A DNA stretch of 64,000 nucleotides from Salminus brasiliensis (GCF_030463535.1 NC_132888.1:23897269-23961268), one strand, 5' to 3'. Counted from the stretch's first letter, positions 13,801 to 25,204 are shown. A program made the numbers and translations. Notes: generated from the letters alone by a model not told the origin.

Positions 13801-16800
13801 CTGTATCGGTCTGATATCGGGGCGAAAGTGCCACTCATGATCTTCAGGACCAAGGCTGGTAGGTTCTGAAAACAAAAGAGAACAAAAGTCTCCTTTAGAT
13901 TCTCACCCGAGAGGTTCAGGCGGTTCCAAGCGAAAAACAAAAAGCAGGTAGAGGATGACTCACAGCTGCCTCGAAGGCTCTTTTGAGGCTGGCAAGTTCA
14001 TAGAGCACACAGCCCAGGGCCCAAATGTCACTCTTCTGGTTGTAGGGTTTTCCTTCACAAAGCTCGGGGGAGATGTAACAAGGCGTCCCGACAACCTGCA
14101 TTCAGATTTAGAAGCCTTTGATCGTAACTCTAGTAAAAATTCAAAGTAATCACACAGCTTCAGCACATAAGTGGTTGTTTGTTGGTTGCTATGGTATCCT
14201 AAAAGGTGCTCTGCTGTTGCTTGGTAGTGGCACGGTATTGTAAACCTACTGGTTAGTAGGATATTGCTTAGTGGTTGCTAGAGTATGTTGCTAGATGGCT
14301 GCAGTGCTGCTCCAGGTGGTTGCTGAGGTGTTGCTTTGTGGTTATCCCAAGTGGTTGCTGGGATGTTGCTAGATGCTGTGGATGGTACGGCTGCCATTGT
14401 ATTGAAGGTTGATGGTTGCTAGGTGGTTGCTTTGGTATCCCACACGACGCAAAAGTAGCGCACACAATATGCCTGATTAAACAGCTGTATACAAGCCTGT
14501 CATTCCTGACCAGCATTCCGGATTTGATTCAGTGTCACATGTCTTGGGAAGTTTGGGACAAGTTAGTGGATAAAAATACCAGCAGACGAAGAAGAACAAT
14601 CGTGTTGCAAATGATGTATTACTAATTAATAAGAGTGACACTACTCAACTGTAGCATGTGGTACTTACGGTGTAAGCTTTGCTCTTGCTAACAAGGATTT
14701 TGGAGATTCCAAAGTCACCTATTTTCACTATCATCTGGTGCTTGTCTAGTAAAATATTCTGCGTCTTGAGGTCTCGGTGAAGAATGAGCTTGTTGTGCAC
14801 GTGGTACAGGGCTAGTAAGATCTGCACAAAGAAGTGCAGGATGGTGTCCTCGTCCAGCAGAGAATTGCATCGCTTCTGGATGTAATCAGCAAGCGTTCCA
14901 CCTATAATAAACACAAGTTCAAAGACCACAGTTCACAAATTCTGCAAATTCTACTGTGTGTTAGATAGATTAGCATGTAGAATCTGTGTTCTATGTGAGC
15001 TACCATGTTTTTATCGTATAAAAAGACATACAAGACTTGCGCTCTTGTTGGATGCACTGTGTTTTTACTTTAGCTTGTTGATGTCTGAATGTTGTACCCT
15101 TTAAGCTCACCTTACAATGATGTACAATGTCTAAAATTAGAGCAATCTGGGGTCTAACATGCTACCACTATGGCCCGGGGTCACGAGTTTGAATCCCCAG
15201 CCATGCTGCTTTGCCATCAGCGGCCAGAGCTAGATGCTAGCGGGAGAGCACAATTCTTAATAGTGGGCAGATGGTGCTCTCTTCCCTTATCACTCTTAAG
15301 TGATGTTGGCCGGCACAGGCGTCTGTTAGCTGATGCAGTTGAGCTGGGGACCCAGCACTATTCTCCAAGCATGCTGGCTGCCATGCAATGGCATATTGGT
15401 GGCAGTTCAAAAAGGAGCCAGTGGTTGGCTTTGCATGTTTCAGAGGAGACGTGTGTTTTTAATGTATAAAAGACATACAAGGCTTTCGCTCTTGTTGGAT
15501 GCACTGTGTTTTTCCCTAAATAAGCATGTGAGCTTATTCAGAGCACAGTTTGGATTCTGTAAATTGTCCCTATTCATTAGTTTGAGGGATTATGTTACTA
15601 ATAGAGAAAAGCAGATTATTTAATATAAATGGAGAGCACTCATTGGTCTGCTCTGCCTTATGACACAAACTTCAGGCTACATCTTAAAGCATGAAATTCT
15701 CGAACAGGTTCCTTCCACAAGCCAAAGGTTTGGCAGCTTTCCGGCCCTGTTTTTGTTGATTAAAGTCCTGTGTAGTAAAAAATAAGGTAATAGTACCTGG
15801 TGCATATTCCATGGCGATCATGAGTGCCTTGTCCTCCAGGAAATTCTCGTAATATTCAATGATGTTTGGATGATTGAGTAATTTCAGCACTTGGCACTCG
15901 TTCTGCGCAGCGAGGCGCTCATCCCGTGTCATCTGCTCCACCGGGATTTCCTTTAGGATCACTAAAGCTCCGTCTACCCGCCGGCGGCAGAGGTGCACTA
16001 TCCTGTTCCAAATACAAATCTTGTGGTCAACATTAAAACATGGACTGCCCATATTTGCTGTTGTCAGAAAATATGCCTATGGACCAGGCCATTGTACCGG
16101 GATTCCCTTGCTCATACTTCACTTTTACTGCCATGACATTCCTGCTAGACAGGACACGAACAGAACCTTAAGGTAAACGTACCTATTAAGCTCACCAACA
16201 TCTACATTGAGACATTTTAGAGCCTGAGACAGCAGCAATTACTGATTAAAAAATATTATATGAAATTGTAAGTACAATTGTAAGTTATGCGACATAAGTC
16301 TAGGTGAATCAGAACATAAAGAATGTCTATTAATGTCTATTAAATTATAATTTATCTTAATGATGTCCAAGGCTGTACCCTTTAAACTCACTCAATGTAT
16401 AAAATTAGAGCAATCTGGGGGCTCTGAGTGGTTCCGTGGTCTAACATGCTACCACTTTGGCCCAGGGGTCGCAAGTTCGAATCCCGAGCCATGCCGCTTT
16501 GCCATAATCGGCCAGAGCCTGAGAGAGCACAATCGGCAGCGCTCTCTCTGGGATGGGCAGATTGCAGTTGAGCTGGGGACCAGTGCTAACCTCCTAGCAT
16601 GTTGGCTGCCAGGCAATGCCACATTGGCAGCAGTTCGAAAAGAGACAGTGGCTGACTTCTCATGTATCGGAGGAGACGTGTGTTAAGTCCTTACCTTCTT
16701 AGTGCTAGAAGCAGCTTTGTTTATTTATACTTTTTTGGTATAATAAGATAAATATAAAATAATAATATCAAATAAAGTATCTAATAAAGTATCTAACATT

Positions 16801-17945
16801 TAAATGTTGTGCCTTCTAAACTTCTAAATGTGTTGATCTAATCTATGGTGTTCCTGGTGGATGCTGGGTTGTTACTATGCAGTTGCTGTGGTATTTCAGG
16901 TGTCTGCTAAGGTGTTTTTTCCTAAGTGCTATCCCAGGTGGTTGCTAGGTTTCGATGGTGTTCCTGGTGGATGCTGGGTTGTTACTATGCAGTTGCTGTG
17001 GTATTTCAGGTGACTGCTAAGGTGTTTTTTCCTAAGTGCTATCCCAGGTGGTTGCTAGGTTTCGATGGTGTTCCTGGTGGATGCTGGGTTGTTACTATGC
17101 AGTTGCTGTGGTATTTCAGGTGACTGCTAAGGGTGTTTGTTTGCTAAGTGCTATCCCAGGTGGTTGCTAGGATGTTGCCCTGCAGTTTCTATGGTGTTCC
17201 TGGTTCTTACTATGCAGTTGCTGTGGTATTTCAGGTGACTGCTAAGGTGTTTTTTCCTAAGTGCTATCCCAGGTGGTTGCTAGGCTGTTGCCCTGCAGTT
17301 TCTATGGTGTTCCTGGTTGTTACTATGCAGTTGCTGTGGTATTTCAGGCGGCTGCTAAAGTGTTAGTCAGTGGGTGCTATGATGCTGCCAAGGCGTCCCT
17401 AGACGGTTGCTATGGGATACCGTACGTCCTCACGCGAGCCTGAATAGCACGAACAGTAGCTAGCTAGCTCTTTCCACTGGTGGTCCACCCTGAACGCTCT
17501 CATCGTATTAAAACTCATTTTACAGTAAACATTAACCACTAAAATCTTAAACTGAAGTAAAAATACTTCTAAACTACTGGAGTAAACGTAAAAACGTAGC
17601 TACTGGTTTAAAAACCCAACCTAAGCGTTTATCTCTGGCTACAAAAACAACAACAGGAGACTGAGACTGAGACTGGTTAGCTGGCTAGCTAAGATCAGCG
17701 GACGCTGCAGCTCTGCTGAGGAGCTCCACAGCTCCCTGAGGGAGAACCGTTAGACCGGTCTGGAGGTGATGCTCCCTCTAAAGGACACAGCCTCCCGCTC
17801 TCGGACCGAGGCTCTAGAGTAGACACGCAGTAGACACGTCTCATAAAGCTGCTTCTGGACCTGTGTTGTGTCCTGGTGTGCTGCTCAGTGCTATTTACCC
17901 GAAAGCTCCTCTCCCGACCACCTTAATCTTCTCGTACTTCTCCAT
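1339..17945 (-). CDS. nek8: Nek8, NIMA-related ciliary Ser/Thr kinase with RCC1 repeats
   Basis: Fourteen coding exons join in phase to 692 codons, the length of human NEK8. Exons in transcript order: 17945-17899, 16002-15797, 14901-14669, 14095-13964, 13865-13657, 13554-13475, 10619-10432, 8906-8759, 7490-7414, 5036-4919, 4776-4626, 3190-3027, 2933-2781, 1511-1339 (TAA). All introns are GT-AG. The kinase domain (about residues 4-260) has the glycine loop GRGAFG at 11-16, Lys33 in [12 protein letters not shown] with Asp128, DFG at 147-149 and GTPCYISPE. The C-terminal half (about 310-690) is RCC1-like repeats with motifs such as [22 protein letters not shown] and [10 protein letters not shown]. 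Known role: the Nek8 kinase sits in the inversin compartment of the primary cilium and is tied to nephronophthisis and left-right patterning. The start is the first Met of the kinase, MEKYEKIK. The gene is divergent from tlcd1. Introns carry many transposon relics; exon 13 has a weak donor. The identity is secure. Confidence 0.97.
2637..2652. repeat. Poly-C run
   Basis: Sixteen consecutive C residues in nek8 intron 13, between exons 13 and 14. A similar but longer run lies at about 6658-6680 in another nek8 intron. Confidence 0.9.
3240..4095 (+). mobile_element. Decayed Tc1/mariner-like transposon
   Basis: Lies in nek8 intron 11, antisense to the gene. It starts with the GTCATGTTCACATCAACCAT block and ends with CTAATAAAGTGCTTG, the end of a widespread fish Tc1-like family. 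Pieces of transposase text remain in several frames, for example the PWTQPV stretch and a GATCTGAATTCAATACAACA block that once coded DLNPIEHL. Deletions and frameshifts make it inactive. An open frame at 3456-3917 is part of this relic and is not a host gene. Confidence 0.75.
4779..4820. repeat. (GA)n microsatellite next to the nek8 exon 11 acceptor
   Basis: About 40 bases of GA. On the nek8 strand it reads (CT)n ending in CAG and so serves as the polypyrimidine tract of exon 11. Confidence 0.95.
5325..5450. repeat. Dispersed repeat, copy 1
   Basis: About 125 bases beginning GGCATCTGTGCAAGGCTAAA share clear similarity with 8095-8245 (GGCATCTGTGCTAGGCTAAA), including the ACCCACTG, TTTTACCATCTTTC and GTCCACAAA blocks. 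Family unknown; both copies are in nek8 introns. Confidence 0.7.
5465..5580 (-). mobile_element. tRNA-derived SINE fragment (family B)
   Basis: Minus-strand head of the SINE seen complete at 16425-16690. A B-box-like GGTTCGAATCC (reverse complement GGATTCGAACC) is present at about 5551. Confidence 0.6.
8095..8245. repeat. Dispersed repeat, copy 2
   Basis: Second copy of the repeat at 5325-5450, same orientation, with an extra stretch before GTCCACAAA. Confidence 0.7.
9425..9550. repeat. Short interspersed repeat (MITE-like), copy 1
   Basis: TTAAAGCAGCAGTATGG, then GGGTTCCCCCTA and GTGTAATTCA. The same string of blocks occurs at 46590-46720. It resembles a common fish MITE; inference only. 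Confidence 0.5.
10862..11130. mobile_element. Small non-autonomous DNA transposon (MITE)
   Basis: The left end, AAAAGTTTGTGGACACC, is mirrored at the right end by GGGGCATCCACAAACATTTGG. The interior shares the GATTGCATTCAG block with the elements at 42480-42655 and 43560-43985. Confidence 0.7.
11539..11708. mobile_element. Tc1-like transposon end fragment
   Basis: ACAGTGGGGACAAAAAAGTA followed by the CACCAATTGTGCAAG block is the terminal repeat of a common fish Tc1 family. No matching second end was found. Confidence 0.7.
11995..12365. mobile_element. hAT-like MITE with 8-bp target duplication
   Basis: A 371-bp element with inverted ends TAGGGATGC and GCATCCTTA and several ATCGG repeats inside. 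It is flanked by GTGCAAAC (11987-11994) and GTGCAAGC (12366-12373), an 8-bp duplication with one mismatch, as expected for hAT elements. Confidence 0.75.
12395..12620 (+). pseudogene. Tc1 transposase C-terminal fragment
   Basis: Reads [11 protein letters not shown], then after a frame change [11 protein letters not shown], the motif around the third catalytic acid of Tc1 transposases, and ends KVHQSS before a stop. Frameshifted and lacking the rest of the protein. Confidence 0.8.
12737..12937 (+). pseudogene. Tc1 transposase helix-turn-helix fragment
   Basis: An open 66-codon frame with the paired-like DNA-binding text [18 protein letters not shown] and [18 protein letters not shown], ending GRPAKL before a stop. 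No DDE domain follows. Confidence 0.8.
14165..14445. repeat. GGTTGCTAGG-type degenerate minisatellite in a nek8 intron
   Basis: Many diverged copies of GTGGTTGCTAGG and GTTGCTAGATGGCTG in tandem. The same motif family makes up the array at 16847-17400. Confidence 0.75.
15150..15465 (+). mobile_element. tRNA-derived SINE (family B)
   Basis: Head with GGTCTAACATGCTACCAC and GGTCACGAGTTTGAATCCC, which match tRNA A- and B-box positions, followed by a body shared with 16425-16690. The A box is partly lost. Confidence 0.75.
16425..16690 (+). mobile_element. tRNA-derived SINE (family B), better preserved
   Basis: Head GTGGTTCCGTGGTCTAAC (A-box-like) and GGTCGCAAGTTCGAATCCCG (B-box-like), then a body with GTTGGCTGCCAGGCAATG and a tail ending near GGAGACGTGTGTTAAG. 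In nek8 intron 1. Confidence 0.8.
16847..17400. repeat. Minisatellite, about five units of 110-126 bp
   Basis: Units begin GGTGTTCCTGG at 16847, 16957, 17067, 17193 and 17306. The first three are almost identical, which suggests recent expansion. In nek8 intron 1, about 0.5 kb from exon 1. Confidence 0.92.
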
Positions 17946-18104
17946 CTTGTTTGGCTGCGAAACCGTTCCTGGTCTCTAGGCAACGCCTTCCACGCGGCTA
18001 CGGGGCGCGGCGTGGGACAAACCGGGGAGCACGCGGGAGAAGTCACGGGGTTATGAAAAATATGTAAAAAAAATAAATAAAAAAAAGGTTATAATATGAT
18101 ATGA

Positions 18105-18390
18105 TATGATAGGACCTCACTTTATCTGAAGTCTTAAAGTTATTTTATTCAGACTGTAGTCATCATTTGATTTAGCTGATATGTAAAGCTGGGTGTCCTG
18201 GGAAAGATACAGAGCCCAGCACTGACCCTTGAGGAATACCATATCTCACTATTGTGCGATAAATAGAGTTCACTCATGTAGGATCGCAACCAAGAGAGGG
18301 CAGATCCATTCAATCCTATACGGAATACCATCCTGTCTGGATAAAATAACTTTAAGACTTCAGATCAAAGTGAGGTCCTATCATATCCTT
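18105..18390. repeat. Inverted-repeat (foldback) element
   Basis: The left arm at about 18106-18153 (TGATAGGACCTCACTTTATC and onwards) is matched in reverse complement at about 18337-18387. Arms are about 48 bp with about 180 bp between them. Confidence 0.85.
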
Positions 18391-18461
18391 TCCTTTCTAC
18401 CCACGAGCCATCAGGTTCCTGAACAAGCTGTGAACCTTTCACCAACACCACTGCACTCGGA

Positions 18462-18463
18462 CA

Positions 18464-18517
<54 letters not shown>
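18462..18517. repeat. (CT)n-(TA)n compound microsatellite
   Basis: A CT run at about 18465-18485 is followed directly by a TA run to about 18515. Confidence 0.95.
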
Positions 18518-18569
18518 TCTATATATCACTGCTATGGACACCATCACTAAGTCACTTTATACAACAGGA

Positions 18570-19446
18570 ATAGACATAAACATACATATATAAACATATA
18601 TATATATATAGACATAAACATACACATATAAACATATATATATAGACATAAACATACATATATAAACATATATATATAGACATGAACATACACATATAAA
18701 CATATATATATATAGACATAAACATACACATATAAACATATATATAGACATAAACATACATATATAAACATATATATATAGACATAAACATACATATATA
18801 AACATATATATAGACATAAACATACATATATAAACATATATATATATAGACATAAACATACACATATAAACATATATATATAGACATAAACATACATATA
18901 TAAACATATATATATAGACATGAACATACACATATAAACATATATATATATATAGACATAAACATACACATATAAACATATATATAGACATAAACATACA
19001 TATATAAACATATATATATAGACATAAACATACATATATAAACATATATATAGACATAAACATACATATATAAACATATATATATATATATAGACATAAA
19101 CATACACATATAAACATATATATATAGACATAAACATACATATATAAACATATATATATATAAACATAAACATACATATATAAACATATATATATAGACA
19201 TGAACATACACATATAAACATATATATAGACATAAACATACATATATAAACATATATATATATATAGACATAAACATACACATATAAACATATATATAGA
19301 CATAAACATACATATATAAACATATATATAGACATAAACATACATATATAAACACATATATATAGACATAAACATACATATATAAACATATATATATATA
19401 GACATAAACATACATATATAAACACATATATATATAGACATAAACA
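18570..19446. repeat. AT-rich minisatellite, about 0.88 kb
   Basis: Tandem units built from GACATAAACATACATATATA and AACATATATATATA, about 34-46 bp each; the TA tract varies between units and some carry GACATGAACATACACATATA. All three minus-strand frames stay open for about 290-300 codons; these are artefacts of the repeat. Confidence 0.97.
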
Positions 19447-19914
19447 TATTCATATTTAGCTCCACTCTCTCTCAGACTATGCCTGTCTCATACATGTACA
19501 CATCAAAGAATTTCCACAGATCCCTTCTGTCTTTGTATATTCTGTATTTTTGTGTATATTTTGTTTGTACCTTGTATTTATTTAATATAATTTTTAATAT
19601 AACTTTATTTTAATATGTTTAGTATTTATATAGTTTTGTCCTCCTGTAGAGCATCAACCTGAGCCTCACCACATTTCAGCATTTCAATGCATAAATGGCC
19701 TGACATGCTGTGCAAATGACAAATAAACCTGAAACCAATTAAACTAACTAACTAAGACCGTCCCTGTCAGTCACAGGCCCTTAGATTCATCCTAACCCTG
19801 TCAAAAACGATGCCCCTCTGTCCAGTGATTTGAAGGTGTTATTTTAAGGTAAAAAGGTTAAATGATGTGGCTGTAACCAAACTCTGCATGTCTTCACTGT
19901 GTGCCTTCAGTGTG

Positions 19915-19955
<41 letters not shown>

Positions 19956-20245
19956 CAGCAGCTATCAGCAGCTATCGATGAGGAAAGTTTCCCATAAGTT
20001 GCTGCTCTCTGGCCGGTTCTGTAGTAACAAGTGTCTAGACACTGATTATTACAATGATGATGTAAAGTCCCTCGGGCCTGAGAGATAAGCCACCTGACGG
20101 CCTGCCATTAGCCATTAACGGTGTTTCCTGTTACCAAAGAAAACATGATCCAGTCATGCAGTAATACTAGAAGAATAGAGAATACACTGAGTTTATAAGA
20201 GTTGAAGATCCTACAGTACAGATGTCTGTAGGATGGATCGAAAAA

Positions 20246-20680
20246 ACACTATATGGAAAAAGTATTGGGACACCTACACATGACCCCTACAGGAGCTGTT
20301 ATGACCTCCCATTCTAAGCCCATAGGCATTCATATGGAGTTGGTCCCTCTTTGCAGTTTTGGACAGCAGGTTTGGAGCTCTGCAGTTACTGAGTCAGCAG
20401 AGCGTTGGAGACGGTTCTGCTCTATGTGCTGAGCTCAGCACTCGGCCCTGACCCCGCTCTGTTACTTTACATGGTCTGACACTTGGTGGCTGAGTTGCCG
20501 TGGTTCCTAAACGCAGTACCTCGCTGGAGAACCACCCATTCTTCCACTAGTCTGTGGAAAGGCAGACTGCATGGCTAGGTGCTTGATTTTATACACCTGT
20601 GGCCATGGGACTAAATTAAGCACTTCAATTCAATTCAATGATTAAGAGGTTTTGTCCCAATACTTCCATCCATATAGTGT
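20246..20680 (-). mobile_element. Internally deleted Tc1-like element
   Basis: The terminal inverted repeat ACACTATATGGAAAAAGTAT matches ATACTTCCATCCATATAGTG at the other end. The right half (ACCCCGCTCTGTTACTTTAC to CACCTGTGGCCATGGGA) corresponds in reverse to the 5' part of the element at 22345, so it is a deletion derivative of the same or a close family. Confidence 0.8.
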
Positions 20681-22344
20681 CTCACAATTGTATGGAGTAG
20701 ATTGAACCGATGTACCATATTAGGAATGCATGATGTGTAGGTGTGTAGGCTAAGAAGAAGTCGGCTAAGAGAATTTGTTTGTTATGTTGTGAAATTTAGT
20801 AAAGTAATAGAACTACTGCATCGATTTTATAGAACTTTGTTGCCAGTAAAGGACTTGTTCACCTATTTACACCTAGAAAATCAACAGATGTGTCATTTGA
20901 TCAGGGGACGGCCAAGCCTTTTGTGTAAGACCGTGTGTTTTTGGCTCGGAAAACTGTGAGAACGGTTTTATGAGCAGATTCAGTGACGCTGCTCTACCGC
21001 ATGCTTGAACTCAGAGGTTTCAGTGAGATCGCTCACGCTGCACATTCCTCTCGAGTGACTGATGCAGCCTGAGAACACACACTCGAGACTCGGAAACGTG
21101 CGACCAGGCTGGTCCTCAGACTGTGAGAAAACAACTCACAGAGAATGAAAATGGGCCACAAATACTTGCGGCCCGTCCTCCTAAATTGCAAGGGGCTCTT
21201 TTGGCTCACACCACAGTTCTTCACTCAGTTCTTCGCTCAGAATCTGGTAGTGTTATTGTAGTGGTCATATACTTATATACTTTATAGCAATATTGCAGTA
21301 CTAACATTCCTGTTATAAATGAATACAATAAATGCAGATGTTGTGTGTGTTCATATCAATAAACACAAGCCTGGTAATACTCACTCCATATATGACATCG
21401 GTACCATCTAACTATAGTGGAACCCTTTGTTGGTGCTATGTAGATCCATTGGCATTCGCAGAATGTAGAGGTACGTATCTTTCCCAAGGACTGTTATTGG
21501 TGTAGCGTGGTGTGCTTACCTGGGGCGATGTTACCCACACCAGCACTTTGAAAAGGTTCTTTAAAGAACCATATACATAAGTTGTTTTCACTGTTAACAC
21601 ATTGTTAGGGTCCTTTGCAGAACTAAAGACCCTTGAAGGACCCCTTTGTATAAGGGTGTATGCTTTATAGAGGACATAAATCATTCATGTCTTCATGTCT
21701 GGGGTGGAGAAGGTGAAGTATTGTCCGCTGTGAGAAAACCCTGGAGACACAAGCAACCCTATCTGAGGTGATGCTTCTAGAGAGTTTCGACAAGCCTGTC
21801 AGTAATATTAGACCTTAATGCTTCAACCCAGTGCCTTGGGGTACAGATTTCATCATGACCAGCTACGTTATCATGTGACCATTACACTGTAATGATAATG
21901 TAATGATTGCTCATATTGTGTAGCACTATTAGATGTTTTACTGAACATTTTCCGTGTATTTTGTCATCAGCTACATATGACACAGCCCTAGTGTTGTCTA
22001 CTGTTTGTGACTGGTTGTGAATTGCAGTATATCATTAGATCTATTATAGCTGGTGCCGGCTCTAGGCCTTGTTCATACACACAAGATTTCCTCCCCTCCT
22101 TTTCTGATGTATCGAACACCAACATTAGCCGGCTCTGAGAGCACAAACAGGAGATAATCGCTTGGCACACGTCCTCCCACCTCAGCACTTTACTGAACTA
22201 CTGTGAATTCATTCTGCTGAGAGTCAGAAAGAAGCAGATGTTCCTTCAGCTGGTAACACTTATCTTCTCACTTAGTGTGACTGAACCCACAAACATACTC
22301 AGTGTACCTTGTCAGGATGGGGTGTTTTGCAATTACTCCATGTG

Positions 22345-23275
22345 CACTAGATTGCCAAAAGTATTCACTCGCCCATCCAAATCATTGAATTCAGGTGTTC
22401 CAATCAGTTCCAAGCACCTAGGCCTGCAGTCATGAAACAATGGATCGCTCTCAGCTCAGTGAATTCCAGCATGGTACCATGAAAGCATGCCACCTGTGCA
22501 ACAAGTCCAGTCGTGAAATCTCCTCGCTACTAAATATTCCACAGTAAACTGTCAGTGGTATTATAACACAGTGGAAGCCACTGGGATCGACAGGCAGCGT
22601 AAAATGACAGAGCGGGGTCAATCCCTACAGACCTCCAAACTTCATGTGGGCTTCAGATTAGCTCAAGAACAGAGAGCGTAGAGAGCTTCATGGAATGGGT
22701 TTCCATGGCCGAGCAGCTGCATCCAAGCCTTACATCACCAAGCGCAATGCAAAGCGTCGGATACAGTGGTGTAAAGCACGCCACTGGACTCTAGAGCAGT
22801 GGAGATGTGTTCTCTGGAGTGACGAATCACTCTTCTCCGTCTGGCAATCCGATGGATGACTCTGGGTTTGGCGGTTGCCAGGAGAACGGTACTCGTCTGA
22901 CTGCATTGTGCCAAGTGTAAAGTTTGGTTGAGGGGGGATTATGGTGTGGGGTTGTTTTTCAGGAGTTGGGTTCAGCCTCTTTGACTGCATTCAGCGACCA
23001 GAGTGCTGGACGATGTTGGACGATCACCACCCCACCTCATCCCAAACTCCCCAACTCATCCTAAAAGTCATGGATGGAGCACCATCCATCATTCCACAGA
23101 ATGCAGTATACTTCTGCTCCTCTAGCCCCTGCCTGGCATTAGACATGGGGCCAATAGGTTCATGTTTATCTGCAGTACTAATTGGGTGGATTACAGGATT
23201 GCAGTCTTCGAGACCTCGAGTAATTGAGGTCTCATTGTTCATGGCCAGCTGTGCTGGTGTCTGAGGAAAGATGGT
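22345..23275 (+). mobile_element. Decayed Tc1-like transposon joined to a MITE fragment
   Basis: The left end GCCAAAAGTATTCACTCGCC and the transposase text through TGGACTCTAGAGCAGTGGAG and TATGGTGTGGGGTTGTTTTT are Tc1-like. Premature stops are present. From about 23010 the sequence changes to the CACCACCCCACCTCATCCC block shared with 43690 and 48645. Confidence 0.75.
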
Positions 23276-24054
23276 GCTCTGCATTTATGTGTGCTTGAGG
23301 CGCCCTCTTGTGACAGTCCAGAAAAACATCACTCTTTTTTTTTGTTTGTACAAAAAGCCCCCTTACAGAACAAACACCCACCTATACAAGTTTACATTTG
23401 TAGTACCATTATTTCCCAAAACCTATTGTCATTAAAAATATGATTAAAATTAGGGTTAAACATACGATTCACATGGAGACACCTGACATGAGTGGGGTCC
23501 GTAATAGTTCTGTTGTAAAAGTACTAAAAATCAGTAATCTGAGACTTCTCTATTGCCACCGGTAAATAAATTATCATGAATATCGTATGAATTTGTATGA
23601 AAATCACAGCAGCAGAAGGCAAGAGGTTTATACGTAAGATCAGAACATTAGAAACGTAACCCTCGCTCTCATACCCTCACAATTGGGACACAGTGGGAAT
23701 ACGGAGAGGTTTGAGGGGCCCCTCTGGTTGTTTGATTGACATCTGCATGACAGCACATGGCAGCACATATAAACCCCCTATAAACATTATATAAATGGGC
23801 CCCCATTTCCCTTAGCAATGCCTGCTTGGAGCACCTTAGCCATGAATGCTAGGGCATCAAACCAGCGACCTGTAGGCCATGGCTGTCTTTTCATAGCTCT
23901 ACAACTCTCCAATGAGATTTTCAGATAGGGCTCAAGCCTAGGCCTAATGTACACAGCATTACAAGACCATTGTTTCTATCTAACACCAGCATTTACTGGG
24001 AATTTTCCACTGGAAGACTGGGACACAGCCTTCCCAGTTCCTCATGTGGCTGGT

Positions 24055-24260
24055 TTCAGTGGTGTCTCAGCGGTAAGAGTATTGGACTATCGATGACAGG
24101 GTTGTGGGTTCGATACCCGGGCTCACGGTTGGGCCCTTGAGCAAGAGTGCCGCAGCAATGGCTGCCCACCGCTCTGGGCATGTGTGCTCACTGTCCACTG
24201 GTGTGTATGTGTGTGTGTGTTCACTGCGTGGAGGACAAATCCCTCCCTCTAAAACCACCC
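24055..24260 (+). mobile_element. tRNA-derived SINE (family A)
   Basis: Head GTGTCTCAGCGGTAAGAG and B-box-like GGTTCGATACCCGG, then the body GGGCCCTTGAGCAAGAG and CACCGCTCTGGGCATGTG. A fuller copy lies reversed at 32115-32398. Confidence 0.75.
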
Positions 24261-24503
24261 AGCCTTCTCCTCCAGAGGACTGACAGCATGCAAAATGCTC
24301 TTCACTCTTTATTTAATGGATTGGGGCCCCAGCATCTAGCTATACGCCCTATTTCTGCCTCTCTACAGTAACTCAGCAAGCCCCTCTCCAGCATCAGCAA
24401 ACAAGCGGACAATTGACTGAGCCAGAGGTGGTCTCGTGACGCCGGGAATTTCTCCGCGAGCCGTATAAACAGCACATTGTGGTCGGGACAATCGGCCATT
24501 TTG

Positions 24504-24540
<37 letters not shown>

Positions 24541-25204
24541 TGAGTGTGTCGAGGCTTCTGGCCACAGCATGCTTGTTATGATTGCGTTAAATAATGTGAT
24601 GTCGCCTCCTCCCCGCAGCTCTGGAATTTAGAGGCGCTGCCCACACCCCCACCCCCTCCCCCCGTCTCTCCTCTCCTCTGCTCTGCTCTGCTCATCGCCA
24701 GTGAGAGCAGGAGAATCGACTCAGTTCACCGAACCGATTCTTTACAGCTGTCCGTTTTATTATAGTAAGACAATCCATTCACAGATCGAGACACGACTGA
24801 TTCAGTCCGGCGGTTCAGTGATGGAGCCTGGCACTGATGTTTACACATTTCATTTCCTGAATTACAACACCAATAATATTCATTTCTAAATTCAGTAAGC
24901 TATTCGAGGTTGTGCGTTACTGTGACTCTTTACCTCGACATTAAATGGATACCAATGGGAATTTCGATTTTTTTGAGATTCGACTCAGTTCGAGTTCATC
25001 GAACCGATTCATTACATCGTCGATTCAATTGTTTGTGTTATTTATTAATTGTTTATGTTAACAAATTTAAAAATATTTAAGAAAAACATAAGCAACTGAA
25101 TCGTCGGTGTAATTAATCGGCTCGGTGAACTGATCTCGGCTCAAATCTCTAAAAATAAATAAATAAATAATAATATATATATATATATTATTTATTTATG
25201 GTTA

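Larger units (their letters stand above)
18391..19738 (+). mobile_element. Non-LTR retrotransposon 3' end interrupted by simple repeats
   Basis: The left piece reads CTTTCTACCCACGAGCC and CATCAGGTTCCTGAACAAGC, and the right piece ends GCAAATGACAAATAAACCTG. This is the 3' tail pattern of fish LINEs. The middle is filled by (CT)n, (TA)n and the AT-rich minisatellite. Assignment is from pattern recognition. Confidence 0.5.

Noticed and set aside
18570-19446. CRISPR-like regular repeat array
   Set aside because: Units are contiguous and vary in TA length, with no unique spacers; this is a eukaryotic minisatellite.
18547-19465. Three overlapping minus-strand open frames of about 290-300 codons rich in Tyr, Ile, Cys and Met
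   Set aside because: They are translations of the AT-rich minisatellite in all three frames; no start context, composition or homology supports a protein.
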